A DNA stretch of 64,000 bases from Paenibacillus peoriae (GTDB taxonomy: Bacteria > Bacillota > Bacilli > Paenibacillales > Paenibacillaceae). The position numbers and the translations under genes are program-made. Shown in pieces: positions 16,490 to 24,333 of this stretch. The DNA lies in the NCBI RefSeq assembly GCF_022531965.1, contig NZ_CP092831.1, forward strand, positions 3,915,001 to 3,979,000, read 5' to 3'. The stretch's first letter is position 1. The number at the start of each line of letters is the position of its first letter. A model generated the notes under the pieces. That model made no database searches, had not been told where the DNA came from, and saw nothing but the letters and a program-made list of their open reading frames with translations.

Positions 16490-17512
16490 TCACCCGCCGA
16501 TGTGTGACATTTCAATTTTAGACGTTGCTTGCTGTGTATGATTCAGCCGTTCCTCTGAATAGCGATCGGTACGTTCTCTCCAAACACGCTCAATGTAAGC
16601 TCTAATCTCGTCATCGGACTGTTCGGAACGTAGCATCGCGCGAAGCTTGTACCCTTGAGAGGCAAACAGGCACGTATACAAGGAGCCTTCAGCAGAAATT
16701 CTCGCTCGTGTACAGGTAGAGCAGAAGGCGTCCGTAACAGACGAAATAATACCGATTTCCCCGTCTCTGTCCTGATACCTGTAGCGCGTCGCCACCTCAC
16801 CTTTGTACTGGGGTGGGACAGGCTCTAACGGCATATGCTCGTGAATGGCTTGGATGATCTGCTGCTTGGAAACGACCTGATCCAATTTCCAGCCATTGGT
16901 GTTGCCTACATCCATAAACTCAACAAAACGCAAAATATGCTTTTTCTTTTGGAAATAGTCGGCCATGGGAACAATATCCTGATCGTTAAAGCCCTTTTGC
17001 ACGACCATATTTATTTTCACCTGCATCCCTGCTTGAGCCGCAGCCTCAATACCATCCAGCACCGCCTTTACGCTGCTTCTGCCCCCGTTCATTTGGCGGA
17101 ACCGATCATCATCAAGCGAATCCAGACTAACCGTCACTCTCTTTAGTCCCGCCTCTCGCAGTGCTGCAGCATATTTAGGCAAAAATACGCCGTTTGTCGT
17201 CATTGCAATATCTTCAACCCCATCGAGTTGAGTTAACGAATGAATAAGCGAGGACAAATTTTTCCTCAGCAACGGCTCACCACCAGTAATACGCAGCTTT
17301 GTAACGCCCAGCGAGACAAAAATACGGGAAAGGCGTGTAATTTCTTCAAAGGTCAATATTTTTTCTTTTGGCAAAAACGGATAGTCATGGCCAAATATTT
17401 CTTCCGGCATACAATATCGGCACCGAAAATTACATCGGTCTATGACGGATATTCTTAAGTCCCGTAACGGACGATTCCATTGATCGTCGCTCCGGTTCGC
17501 CATCCTGTTCAC
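16490..17512 (-). CDS. moaA: GTP 3',8-cyclase MoaA (radical SAM)
   Basis: A 340-residue radical SAM enzyme for the first step of molybdenum-cofactor synthesis. The N-terminal cluster motif CNFRCRYC has C27, C31 and C34; the C-terminal second cluster is in [18 protein letters not shown]. The protein ends in the conserved Gly-Gly (MSHIGG) needed for catalysis. Substrate-binding text such as [11 protein letters not shown] and MTTNGVFLP is present. The ATG at 17512 follows GAGGTGAAC. moaC is not in the window. It is first in the minus-strand cofactor cluster moaA-fdhD-moaD-moaD/E-moeB-modA-modB. Confidence 0.95.
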   Translation of the reverse strand: MNRMANRSDDQWNRPLRDLRISVIDRCNFRCRYCMPEEIFGHDYPFLPKEKILTFEEITRLSRIFVSLGVTKLRITGGEPLLRKNLSSLIHSLTQLDGVEDIAMTTNGVFLPKYAAALREAGLKRVTVSLDSLDDDRFRQMNGGRSSVKAVLDGIEAAAQAGMQVKINMVVQKGFNDQDIVPMADYFQKKKHILRFVEFMDVGNTNGWKLDQVVSKQQIIQAIHEHMPLEPVPPQYKGEVATRYRYQDRDGEIGIISSVTDAFCSTCTRARISAEGSLYTCLFASQGYKLRAMLRSEQSDDEIRAYIERVWRERTDRYSEERLNHTQQATSKIEMSHIGG

Positions 17513-17585
17513 CTCAATCCGTCTTCATTAATAAAACTCTTTACACTCTAAATTGGAACGGTATTTCCATTCATTTTATACTGAA

Positions 17586-17653
17586 CCAAAAAACCGGCAT
17601 CACAACAACTTCTTCGCTTATGAATATCGAAGAATCTGCTAAATGCCGGTTAA
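17586..17653 (-). terminator. Strong terminator upstream of moaA on the minus strand
   Basis: ACCGGCAT and ATGCCGGT form the stem base, with additional pairing inside, followed on the minus strand by a TTTTTT run. It ends a transcript arising upstream of moaA, or acts as an attenuator in the moaA leader. Confidence 0.7.
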
Positions 17654-17680
17654 TTTATCTACATCAGGATTTTACGAATC

Positions 17681-17764
17681 CCACATCATGTGATATAGAA
17701 AAATCAAACTAACAAGCGCTGCGACAAATAAAATATACGCGATTCCCACGTACACTCCATTTAC
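17681..17764 (-). CDS. Possible 27-residue membrane peptide
   Basis: From a GTG at about 17764, a short open frame encodes MYVGIAYILFVAALVSLIFL and ends HMMWDS at a TAA near 17681; it is one hydrophobic helix with a short tail. GGAG lies about 5 nt upstream. The same frame is open further upstream (with a possible TTG near 17860), so the length is uncertain. It lies between a candidate minus-strand promoter (17792-17820) and a strong terminator (17653-17586), so a transcript of about 200 nt is plausible. No family is recognised. It could equally be a leader peptide of moaA or chance. Confidence 0.3.
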
Positions 17765-17791
17765 GATTGCTCTGAAATAGATTACATTCCT

Positions 17792-17820
17792 ATTGTTAGC
17801 AATCCTGGAACGTTTGTCAA
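17792..17820 (-). promoter_or_regulatory. Candidate minus-strand promoter
   Basis: TTGACA (17815-17820), a 17-bp spacer and AACAAT (17792-17797, 4 of 6 to consensus), reading toward the small ORF and terminator upstream of moaA. Confidence 0.4.
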
Positions 17821-17840
17821 TGATTTTTCGATTTCTCAAA

Positions 17841-17855
17841 CGATAATCATTATCA
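17841..17855. promoter_or_regulatory. Fur-box-like site
   Basis: CGATAATCATTATCA matches the Bacillus 7-1-7 Fur consensus TGATAATNATTATCA at 14 of 15 positions. It lies in the moaA/fdh-like intergenic region, about 20 bp upstream of the candidate minus-strand promoter. The target transcript is uncertain. Confidence 0.55.
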
Positions 17856-18041
17856 ATTAAAAAATTAATAATGTACCGTTGAACTATCTTAAATTTTACG
17901 TTATAGTTACACGAGGTGACATGCAGAAAATGACATATCTAAGTTATTCAGAAGTTATTGATATACAGACGGTGCGTACCGTTTGTTATTAATACATATT
18001 CAAATGGCGGATTGGCCTCCAGGACCTAGAGCTTGGTCACT

Positions 18042-18102
18042 ACTCCACCATAAACACAAGTGCTGGAACACGAGCACTTGTGTTTATGGTGGAGTTTTTT
18101 TA
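18042..18102 (+). terminator. Perfect 23-bp-stem terminator in the leader of the fdh-like gene
   Basis: Arms 18042-18064 and 18073-18095 are exact complements around an 8-nt loop, followed by a run of T. Only about 40 bp separate its end from the GTG start of the dehydrogenase gene, too little for a separate promoter plus ribosome site. Expression therefore likely depends on read-through, i.e. transcription attenuation. Confidence 0.75.
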
Positions 18103-18143
18103 TTCCAAATTTTTAAATTTAAAATCTGAAAGGAGCCTGAACC

Positions 18144-21086
18144 GTGACAGATAGTTCGATCAAAATTACATTAAACGGACAGGAACTGAAAACGAAGAGC
18201 AGCGCAACGATTCTTGAAGTGATTAACGAAAACAACATCGCCCATCCCCAGCTGTGTTACGTTCCCGAAGTCGATCCGATACGCACCTGTGACACGTGTA
18301 TCGTGGAAGTGGACGGAAAACTTATGCGTTCCTGCTCGACACTGGCTTCGGATGGAATGAATATTCATTTACATTCGGATCGCGCGAAAGCAGCTCAAAC
18401 CGAGGCTATGGACCGATTGCTGGAAAATCATCTCCTTTACTGCACAGTGTGCGATAACAACAACGGTAATTGTACTTTGCATAATACAGCAGAGCTTATG
18501 GAAATTGAACATCAAAAATATCCATATCAACCGAAAGTGGACCCAACAGAAGTAGATATGTCTCATCCCTTCTACCGATATGACCCCAATCAATGTATTG
18601 CATGCGGCCAATGCGTAGAGGTATGCCAAAACCTTCAGGTCAATGAAACGCTGTCCCTCGACTGGGAGGCTGAACGTCCTCGCGTCATATGGGATGACAG
18701 GGTTGCGATTAACGATTCCTCCTGCGTTAGCTGTGGTCAGTGTGTAACCGTCTGCCCATGTAATGCCTTGATGGAGAAATCTATGCTGGGAGAAGCAGGC
18801 TTCATGAGTGGCATGAGCAAGGATTTATTAAATCCGATGGTGGATTTAATAAAGGAAGTAGAGCCGAGCTATAGTGGGATTTTTGCTATTTCCGAAGCCG
18901 AAGCAGCAATGCGTGAAACCCGTACGAAAAAAACGAAAACCGTCTGTACATTTTGCGGTGTAGGTTGCAGCTTTGAGGTTTGGACCAAAGGTCGCAAAAT
19001 TTTGAAGGTTCAACCTACCTCCGAGGGACCTGTTAACGGTATCTCGACATGCGTAAAAGGGAAATTTGGCTGGGATTTTGTGAACAGCGATCAGCGTCTG
19101 ACCTCCCCTTTAATTCGTCAAGGTGACGAATTTGTGGAAGCAACCTGGGAAGAAGCACTGAGCCTGATGGCCAGCAAGATGGGAGCTATTAAAGAAACCT
19201 ATGGTGGCGAAGCACTCGGCTTTATTTCTTCTTCCAAATTTACTAATGAAGAGAACTATTTGATGCAGAAGTTAGCTCGTCAGGTCTTCCAAACGAATAA
19301 CGTCGATAATTGCTCACGGTATTGCCAATCTCCTGCGTCATGGGGGTTGCAATACACCGGAGGCATCGGTGGGGACAGTGGTACGATTAAAGATATTGTC
19401 AAAGCAGGTTTGGTCATGCTGGTCGGTTGCGCGCCGGGAGAAGGACATCCGGTGCTGGCTACTCGTATCAAACGTGCGCATAAGTTGCATGGTCAAAAGT
19501 TGATCTCGGTCGACCTGCGCAAGCATGAAATGGCAGAACGCGCAGATCTGTTCATTCGTCCGAAGCAAGGTACTGATTATGTATGGTTATCTGCTGTAGC
19601 CAAATACATCATTGAGCAAAACTGGCATGATGCAAAATTCATTGAAGAGCATGTAAACTTCTATCCTGAATATTTGAAATTGCTAGAGCGTTTCACCCTG
19701 GACTTTGCCGAACAGGAAACGGGTATTTCCAAAGAGACACTGATTCAAGTAGCGACTATGATTCACGAAGCCGACGGTACTGCCATTTGCTGGGGCATGG
19801 GTGTGACGCAAAACATCGCAGGCTCTTACACTTCGATTGCAATTGCCAACCTGCTGCTGGTGACTGGAAACTTTATGCGTCCGGGTGCAGGCGCATATCC
19901 GCTTCGCGGACATAACAATGTTCAGGGTGCTGCCGATATGGGTACCATGCCGGATATTTTCCCGGGCTATCAGCCCGTAACGAACGATGTCATTCGTGCC
20001 AAGTTCGAAGCGGCCTACGGCGTACAAATCCCAGGTCAACGCGGACTGGACAACATTCAGATGCTAGAAGCCATTGAAACGGGTAAGCTCAAAGCGATGT
20101 ATATCGCTGGAGAAGAGATGGCATGGGTGGATGCCGACTCCAACCATACCCAAGAAATGCTGGCGAATTTGGATTTCCTTGTCGTTCAGGATGTATTTCT
20201 GAGCAAGACAGCTGAATTCGCTGATGTCATTTTGCCAGCCGTACCTTCACTCGAAAAAGACGGAACTTTTACGAACACCGAACGTCGTGTCCAGCGTTTA
20301 TATGAGGCACTCCGCCCTATGGAAGACAGTAAACCGGATTGGTGGATTTTCAGCCAATTTGCCAAGCACATGGGATTTGATTGGGATTACAGCCATCCAA
20401 GTGAGATTTTTGAGGAAATGGCGTCGCTCACTCCATTTTTCTCCCAATGTAATTATGACATACTGGAAGGCTGGAATAGCTTTCACTGGGGATCGCCAGA
20501 TGGTAGCAATACACCGCTGCTACACACCAACGGCTTTAACTTTCCGGATAAAAAAGCGCGTTTGGGACTTTTCGAATATGTACCACCGAAAGAGTACCCT
20601 GTTGAATTCGATCTGACCCTAAATAATGGTCGACTGCTCGAACAGTTTCATGAAGGGAATATGACGACCAAATCAGCGGGTATTCAGCTCAAACTTCCAA
20701 AAGTATTTGTGGAAGTGTCACCTGAATTGGCTAAGGAGCGCGGAGTCACAGACGGATCGCTGGTTCGATTGGAATCCCCTTATGGTGCGGTCAAGCTACG
20801 CGTTCTGGTTACAGACCGGGTGCAGGGAACTGAAATTTATGTGCCGATGCACTCTACCAGCCATGATGGTGCTGTCAATCTGTTAACTGGTGGAGCGTTC
20901 GATGTGGTCACCCGTACACCGGCCTATAAACAAGCCAAAGTACGGATGCAAATTTTGGAGGTAGATGGTCAAAATCCACTCCCACGTATTAATCCGCGTT
21001 ACAAAAAGCGTCACCCGCAAAATGGGGTTGAAGTGGACCGTAAGTGGAATCGTCCCGGTTATGTTGATTTGGTAGATCAAAAATAA
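18144..21086 (+). CDS. Formate-dehydrogenase-like molybdoenzyme, YrhE/YjgC type
   Basis: A 980-residue molybdenum-bis-MGD oxidoreductase starting at GTG with AAAGGAG upstream. In order: an N-terminal 2Fe-2S ferredoxin domain (cysteines near 38-64), a His-Cys3 4Fe-4S site (HLLYCTVC...NC, about 96-110), two 4Fe-4S ferredoxin motifs (CIACGQCVEVC near 151, CVSCGQCVTVC near 194), then the catalytic part with its own 4Fe-4S (CTFCGVGC near 268). The molybdenum ligand is Cys394 (NCSRYCQSPAS). The next residue is Gln395, where E. coli FdhF has His141, and Ile565 stands where FdhF has Arg333, so formate as substrate is uncertain. It is followed by yrhD after 12 bp. Confidence 0.85.
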   Translation: MTDSSIKITLNGQELKTKSSATILEVINENNIAHPQLCYVPEVDPIRTCDTCIVEVDGKLMRSCSTLASDGMNIHLHSDRAKAAQTEAMDRLLENHLLYCTVCDNNNGNCTLHNTAELMEIEHQKYPYQPKVDPTEVDMSHPFYRYDPNQCIACGQCVEVCQNLQVNETLSLDWEAERPRVIWDDRVAINDSSCVSCGQCVTVCPCNALMEKSMLGEAGFMSGMSKDLLNPMVDLIKEVEPSYSGIFAISEAEAAMRETRTKKTKTVCTFCGVGCSFEVWTKGRKILKVQPTSEGPVNGISTCVKGKFGWDFVNSDQRLTSPLIRQGDEFVEATWEEALSLMASKMGAIKETYGGEALGFISSSKFTNEENYLMQKLARQVFQTNNVDNCSRYCQSPASWGLQYTGGIGGDSGTIKDIVKAGLVMLVGCAPGEGHPVLATRIKRAHKLHGQKLISVDLRKHEMAERADLFIRPKQGTDYVWLSAVAKYIIEQNWHDAKFIEEHVNFYPEYLKLLERFTLDFAEQETGISKETLIQVATMIHEADGTAICWGMGVTQNIAGSYTSIAIANLLLVTGNFMRPGAGAYPLRGHNNVQGAADMGTMPDIFPGYQPVTNDVIRAKFEAAYGVQIPGQRGLDNIQMLEAIETGKLKAMYIAGEEMAWVDADSNHTQEMLANLDFLVVQDVFLSKTAEFADVILPAVPSLEKDGTFTNTERRVQRLYEALRPMEDSKPDWWIFSQFAKHMGFDWDYSHPSEIFEEMASLTPFFSQCNYDILEGWNSFHWGSPDGSNTPLLHTNGFNFPDKKARLGLFEYVPPKEYPVEFDLTLNNGRLLEQFHEGNMTTKSAGIQLKLPKVFVEVSPELAKERGVTDGSLVRLESPYGAVKLRVLVTDRVQGTEIYVPMHSTSHDGAVNLLTGGAFDVVTRTPAYKQAKVRMQILEVDGQNPLPRINPRYKKRHPQNGVEVDRKWNRPGYVDLVDQK

Positions 21087-21098
21087 GGAGGTCGAACC

Positions 21099-21581
21099 GT
21101 GGCTAAGCCTATTTCAATTGTAAGAAAACGCGTTTTGACAGAAGAAGAACGCCAAAAACAATCGCTGGATCAGCTTACTGCTGATCTGGCGGACAATGGA
21201 GTGGCATTGCAGAAGACGCTTGAAATCGTACGCGAGCTACACGACAGTGGTCTTCTCGAAGCAGCTCAGTCTATGCTAAAAGCCAAAGAAAGCATCGCTA
21301 AAATCGCTGTAGGACAAGCGACACGTAAGCCTGTGACGAACATCATTAATAATCTGATGGGAGCAGCAGGGATGCTGTCCGAGGTAGACCCCGAGCTGAT
21401 GAAAAAGCTGGCAAACAGTGTTACCAATGGCCTGAACGAAGCTGATGAACATCTAAAGCAGAATAAAAAAACTCGTCTGCGCGATCTTATGAAGGCGATG
21501 AATGATCCAGATGTAAACCGGGCAATGGGATTTGGCATTCATTTTCTCAAAGGAGTGGGAAAAAGTTTGTCTGATAAATAA
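21099..21581 (+). CDS. yrhD: DUF1641 protein YrhD, partner of the fdh-like enzyme
   Basis: A 160-residue DUF1641 protein, start GTG at 21099 with AAGGAGG 8 nt upstream. The family text NNLMGAAGMLSEVDPELMKKLAN and MKAMNDPDVNRAMGFGIHFLK (given as positions about 86-108 and 127-147) is typical. In Bacillus it is encoded directly after yrhE/yjgC and is thought to be a small accessory subunit or chaperone of the molybdoenzyme. It is helical, cytoplasmic and without cysteines. It is co-transcribed with the dehydrogenase-like gene and followed by a terminator. Confidence 0.85.
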   Translation: MAKPISIVRKRVLTEEERQKQSLDQLTADLADNGVALQKTLEIVRELHDSGLLEAAQSMLKAKESIAKIAVGQATRKPVTNIINNLMGAAGMLSEVDPELMKKLANSVTNGLNEADEHLKQNKKTRLRDLMKAMNDPDVNRAMGFGIHFLKGVGKSLSDK

Positions 21582-21623
21582 CTCATAGAGCGTGAAGGTT
21601 GAAGACTAGTAACAATGACAATA

Positions 21624-21662
21624 AAAAGAGCTGGCTCCGAAAACGGGGGCAGCTCTTTTTAT
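21624..21662. terminator. Bidirectional terminator after yrhD
   Basis: AAAAAGAGCTG and CAGCTCTTTTT are perfectly complementary around a 17-nt loop, between convergent genes. Confidence 0.85.
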
Positions 21663-22019
21663 TTATTTTTTATCCACTTGCAATAGCGTCACCGTTTTAA
21701 GAGAAACAGCATCTTTTATTTGCTCCTCTGCGATGACCTTGAGCTTAAGCAAACTGGCAATCTTCGACGTATCCGGCTTGGAAAACAAGCGCCATAGCTG
21801 CGGATCAGGCAGTGAATCATACAGCTTTGTATGATCGTATTCCTTACGGTGCTGCTGCACAATCTTGACCCGATAGTTGCCAATTTCCCAATCTGACACT
21901 TCCTGCTGCGCACAATGAGCGGTAATGTCATTACGCAAATCAGTCAGTTCACCTTCAATTTCTTTTTGCTTTTGCTTTAACTGATAGTAGCGACGCACTT
22001 TGTTTTCCAATCCCATCAC
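21663..22019 (-). CDS. Uncharacterised helical protein
   Basis: A 118-residue protein whose first 45 residues look like a coiled coil (NKVRRYYQLKQKQKEIEGEL), followed by SDWEIGNYRVKIVQQHRKEY and a helical C-terminus. The layout is loosely like phage Gp157-type or recombination-accessory proteins, but there is no convincing motif. The stop lies at the foot of the bidirectional terminator. Start could be the first or second ATG. No function is assigned. Confidence 0.55.
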   Translation of the reverse strand: MMGLENKVRRYYQLKQKQKEIEGELTDLRNDITAHCAQQEVSDWEIGNYRVKIVQQHRKEYDHTKLYDSLPDPQLWRLFSKPDTSKIASLLKLKVIAEEQIKDAVSLKTVTLLQVDKK

Positions 22020-22146
22020 GCTCCTCTGCTTACATATGTATGTTTGCAGAAGCGTTTTAGGACAAGTTTTGTGATGTTAGGATTGAAGGTATAACTGCAA
22101 AAGCATTTCCCGGGTAATGGAAAGATTTTAGGATACTGCAAAATCC

Positions 22147-23148
22147 TTATTTAGATATATTCGCTCCTGGATTTACAGGCCCTGCTCCTCGGGATTTCTC
22201 CTTACGCTTCATATAATTGGCCCAGTATGCCGTCAGAATAGGTACCAAAATCGAGGTCACAATGACCGAAGCGGCAACTAAGGCCGTTGCAGATTGCGCA
22301 ACAGGCAGGAACTCAGGCTTGATATTGGCGACAATGACTGGGTTCGCTACTGCTGCACCTGCTGTACTGGAAGCTGCGATTCCTGCTGTACCGTTGCCAC
22401 CACCGATATATTTGTCCGCCAAAATTAGTGGAATACCTGTAACGAGAATGACAAAAATACCCAATAAAATACCGAGCATACCTGTCTGGACAATGACACT
22501 CAAGTCAATGGAACAACCAAGTGCAAAACCGAAAAATGGAATTAAGGCTTGCGTTGCGTTCCCAAAATACTTTCGGAAATCATGATCCAGATTGCCCAAC
22601 ATAAAGCCGATCAAAAATGGTAATACCGCCCCCACAAATGTCTGCGGTTCGAAAACGGCCAGTCCGGTGCTACCCAAAATAATCATGGTCACTAATGGAC
22701 CCGATTCCAGTGACATCAGTACAAATGCTCCCGCCTCTTCCTTGGAGCCATACTGCTGCATAATGGAGGCGTATAACCCGCCGTTCGTCATATCCATAGC
22801 CGAGATCAGCGCCAGCACCGACAAACCTGCAAATAGCCCACTTTCTACACCCCCAACAGGCAGCAATCTGGATGCAATGATCGCCACTACCCACGCGACC
22901 GCGATTTTAGTCAATACGAGCGTTCCTGATTTACGCAATACAGTACCCGTCGCTCGCACATCTATAGAAGCCCCCATACAAAAAAACCACACTGCTAAAA
23001 TGGGTACCGTACCTGTCATCAGCCCCTTGGTAAAAGATCCAAAATAGTCGCCTGCCCATGGAGTAAATGTATGAAAAAGCGCGCCAATAAACAGCGGCAC
23101 CAGCATAATGCCCCCTGGAATTTTATCAATGTTTTGTTTGATTTTCAT
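22147..23148 (-). CDS. kdgT: 2-keto-3-deoxygluconate permease KdgT
   Basis: A 333-residue membrane symporter for 2-keto-3-deoxygluconate, a pectin/uronate breakdown product. The ATG at 23148 begins [20 protein letters not shown], which aligns with the N-terminus of E. coli KdgT; the frame extends to a TTG at 23178 that has no site. About ten hydrophobic helices are seen, and the signature [17 protein letters not shown] lies near 55-75. No kdgK or kdgA is in the window. Its neighbour is a TctC-type binding protein and a large AraC regulator on the same strand. A link to the beta-helix pectin-lyase-like protein 11 kb away is possible but speculative. Confidence 0.88.
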   Translation of the reverse strand: MKIKQNIDKIPGGIMLVPLFIGALFHTFTPWAGDYFGSFTKGLMTGTVPILAVWFFCMGASIDVRATGTVLRKSGTLVLTKIAVAWVVAIIASRLLPVGGVESGLFAGLSVLALISAMDMTNGGLYASIMQQYGSKEEAGAFVLMSLESGPLVTMIILGSTGLAVFEPQTFVGAVLPFLIGFMLGNLDHDFRKYFGNATQALIPFFGFALGCSIDLSVIVQTGMLGILLGIFVILVTGIPLILADKYIGGGNGTAGIAASSTAGAAVANPVIVANIKPEFLPVAQSATALVAASVIVTSILVPILTAYWANYMKRKEKSRGAGPVNPGANISK

Positions 23149-23196
23149 AACTTCGTTCAACCCTTTCGTTTTTGCCAATGCAAAAACAAGGCCGTG

Positions 23197-24204
23197 TCAC
23201 TTGCGGCTCAAACCGAGCTCGGGAATCAGTCTCGCGAAGGTATCATGACTCTCCTTCAGTTGTCGCGCGAATGCGTCTGCATCCTGGACACGCAATCCCA
23301 ACCCATGCTTACGCATTTCCTCCCTGAATTCCTCGTCTTTCGTTCCCTTGATCAGTGCATCCGTTAGCGTTTGAGCAACTGCATCCGGTGTATCCTTAGG
23401 CACAGCCAGCCCTCTCCAAGTGCCGATAAAATGTACACGCAGCCCAGTGGCTTGCTGTAGTGTCGGCACTTTTGGAAACGCTTCCGAAATAGTGTCTGAC
23501 TGGATCGCCAGTATGCGAAGTTTCCCTTCGTCCACGTATTTCTTCACTTCTGCGGGACTGACGGGTACAGCATCCACAAATCCGCTCATTAAAGCGGAGA
23601 CGGCTGGGCCTGCTCCCTCATAAGGGATATGGGTAAAGCGGACTCTGCTTTTCTGCTCCAACATTGCGGCAGCAAGGTGCCATATGCTCCCTGTGCCTGC
23701 ATTCCCCATTTTGAGCTTGCCGGGATGGGCCTCAGCATCCTCCAGAAATGCCTCTGCTGTCTTCCATCGTGCATCCGCCCGAACCGTAATGGCGGAAGGG
23801 TCCATATTGGTTTGAAGCAGCGGCTTAAATCGCTCATAGGTGAGCGGTAGCAGTCCCAGATGAGGCAACGTAGTCAGCTCAGCGACCAGATACGTTACGG
23901 TATAACCGTCCGCCTGCGCCTCAGCCCCTTCCATCAGCCCGACAGAACCGCCTCCTCCCGTTCGATTGACGACGATGATCGGCTGACCGAGATGCTTTTC
24001 GGCGGCTTTCGCCAACGCTCTCGCGGTAATATCTGTACCGCCTCCGGCTGCATAGGGAACGACGAGGGTTATTGGCTTCGTAGGAAATATACGGCTGTGA
24101 TCCTGCAAGGTGCGGTGATCCACATATTCACTGATACTCAAGGCAGAAAGCATAGCTACTCCCGCCGCAACCAGCACATATTTTTGCCATGGCTTTTTCT
24201 TCAT
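23197..24204 (-). CDS. TctC-family (tripartite tricarboxylate) substrate-binding protein
   Basis: A 335-residue exported binding protein of the Bug/TctC family. The ATG at 24204 has GAGGAAACG upstream and begins an N-terminal membrane/signal segment (WQKYVLVAAGVAMLSALSI). Family blocks: FPTKPITLVVPYAAGGGTD, IIVVNRTGGGG and FTHIPYEGAGPAVSALMSG. Normally it works with the TctA and TctB membrane proteins, but neither is nearby, so it is an orphan. Position 49 nt upstream of kdgT and downstream of an AraC-type regulator suggests a carboxylate or sugar-acid sensing or delivery role. Confidence 0.85.
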   Translation of the reverse strand: MKKKPWQKYVLVAAGVAMLSALSISEYVDHRTLQDHSRIFPTKPITLVVPYAAGGGTDITARALAKAAEKHLGQPIIVVNRTGGGGSVGLMEGAEAQADGYTVTYLVAELTTLPHLGLLPLTYERFKPLLQTNMDPSAITVRADARWKTAEAFLEDAEAHPGKLKMGNAGTGSIWHLAAAMLEQKSRVRFTHIPYEGAGPAVSALMSGFVDAVPVSPAEVKKYVDEGKLRILAIQSDTISEAFPKVPTLQQATGLRVHFIGTWRGLAVPKDTPDAVAQTLTDALIKGTKDEEFREEMRKHGLGLRVQDADAFARQLKESHDTFARLIPELGLSRK

Positions 24205-24333
24205 TACGTTTCCTCTTCTCCAAAAACGAACTGGGCCCGTCATGCGCCCGTTTTCACCTCCACCGTTTTCGGTCTTGTTGTTTGCGTTTACATGAAGTCA
24301 ATGTACCGCAACGTGGAGGGCTACAGCTATCGC

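Larger units (their letters stand above)
17513..18143. other. 631-bp divergent intergenic region, moaA / fdh-like gene
   Basis: From left to right it holds the moaA ribosome site, a strong minus-strand terminator, a possible membrane-peptide ORF, a candidate promoter, a Fur-box-like site, the short palindrome ACGGT-GCGT-ACCGT near 17970 and a plus-strand leader ending in an exceptionally strong terminator just before the fdh-like gene. Confidence 0.7.

Noticed and set aside
18001..18041. A named riboswitch before the fdh-like gene
   Set aside because: Short complementary blocks are present, but I could not match them to the Moco, fluoride, guanidine or c-di-GMP consensus, so only an unassigned attenuator is reported.
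22217..23047. Long plus-strand ORFs opposite kdgT
   Set aside because: They are a shadow of a GC-richer membrane protein gene; no start signals or domain resemblance.
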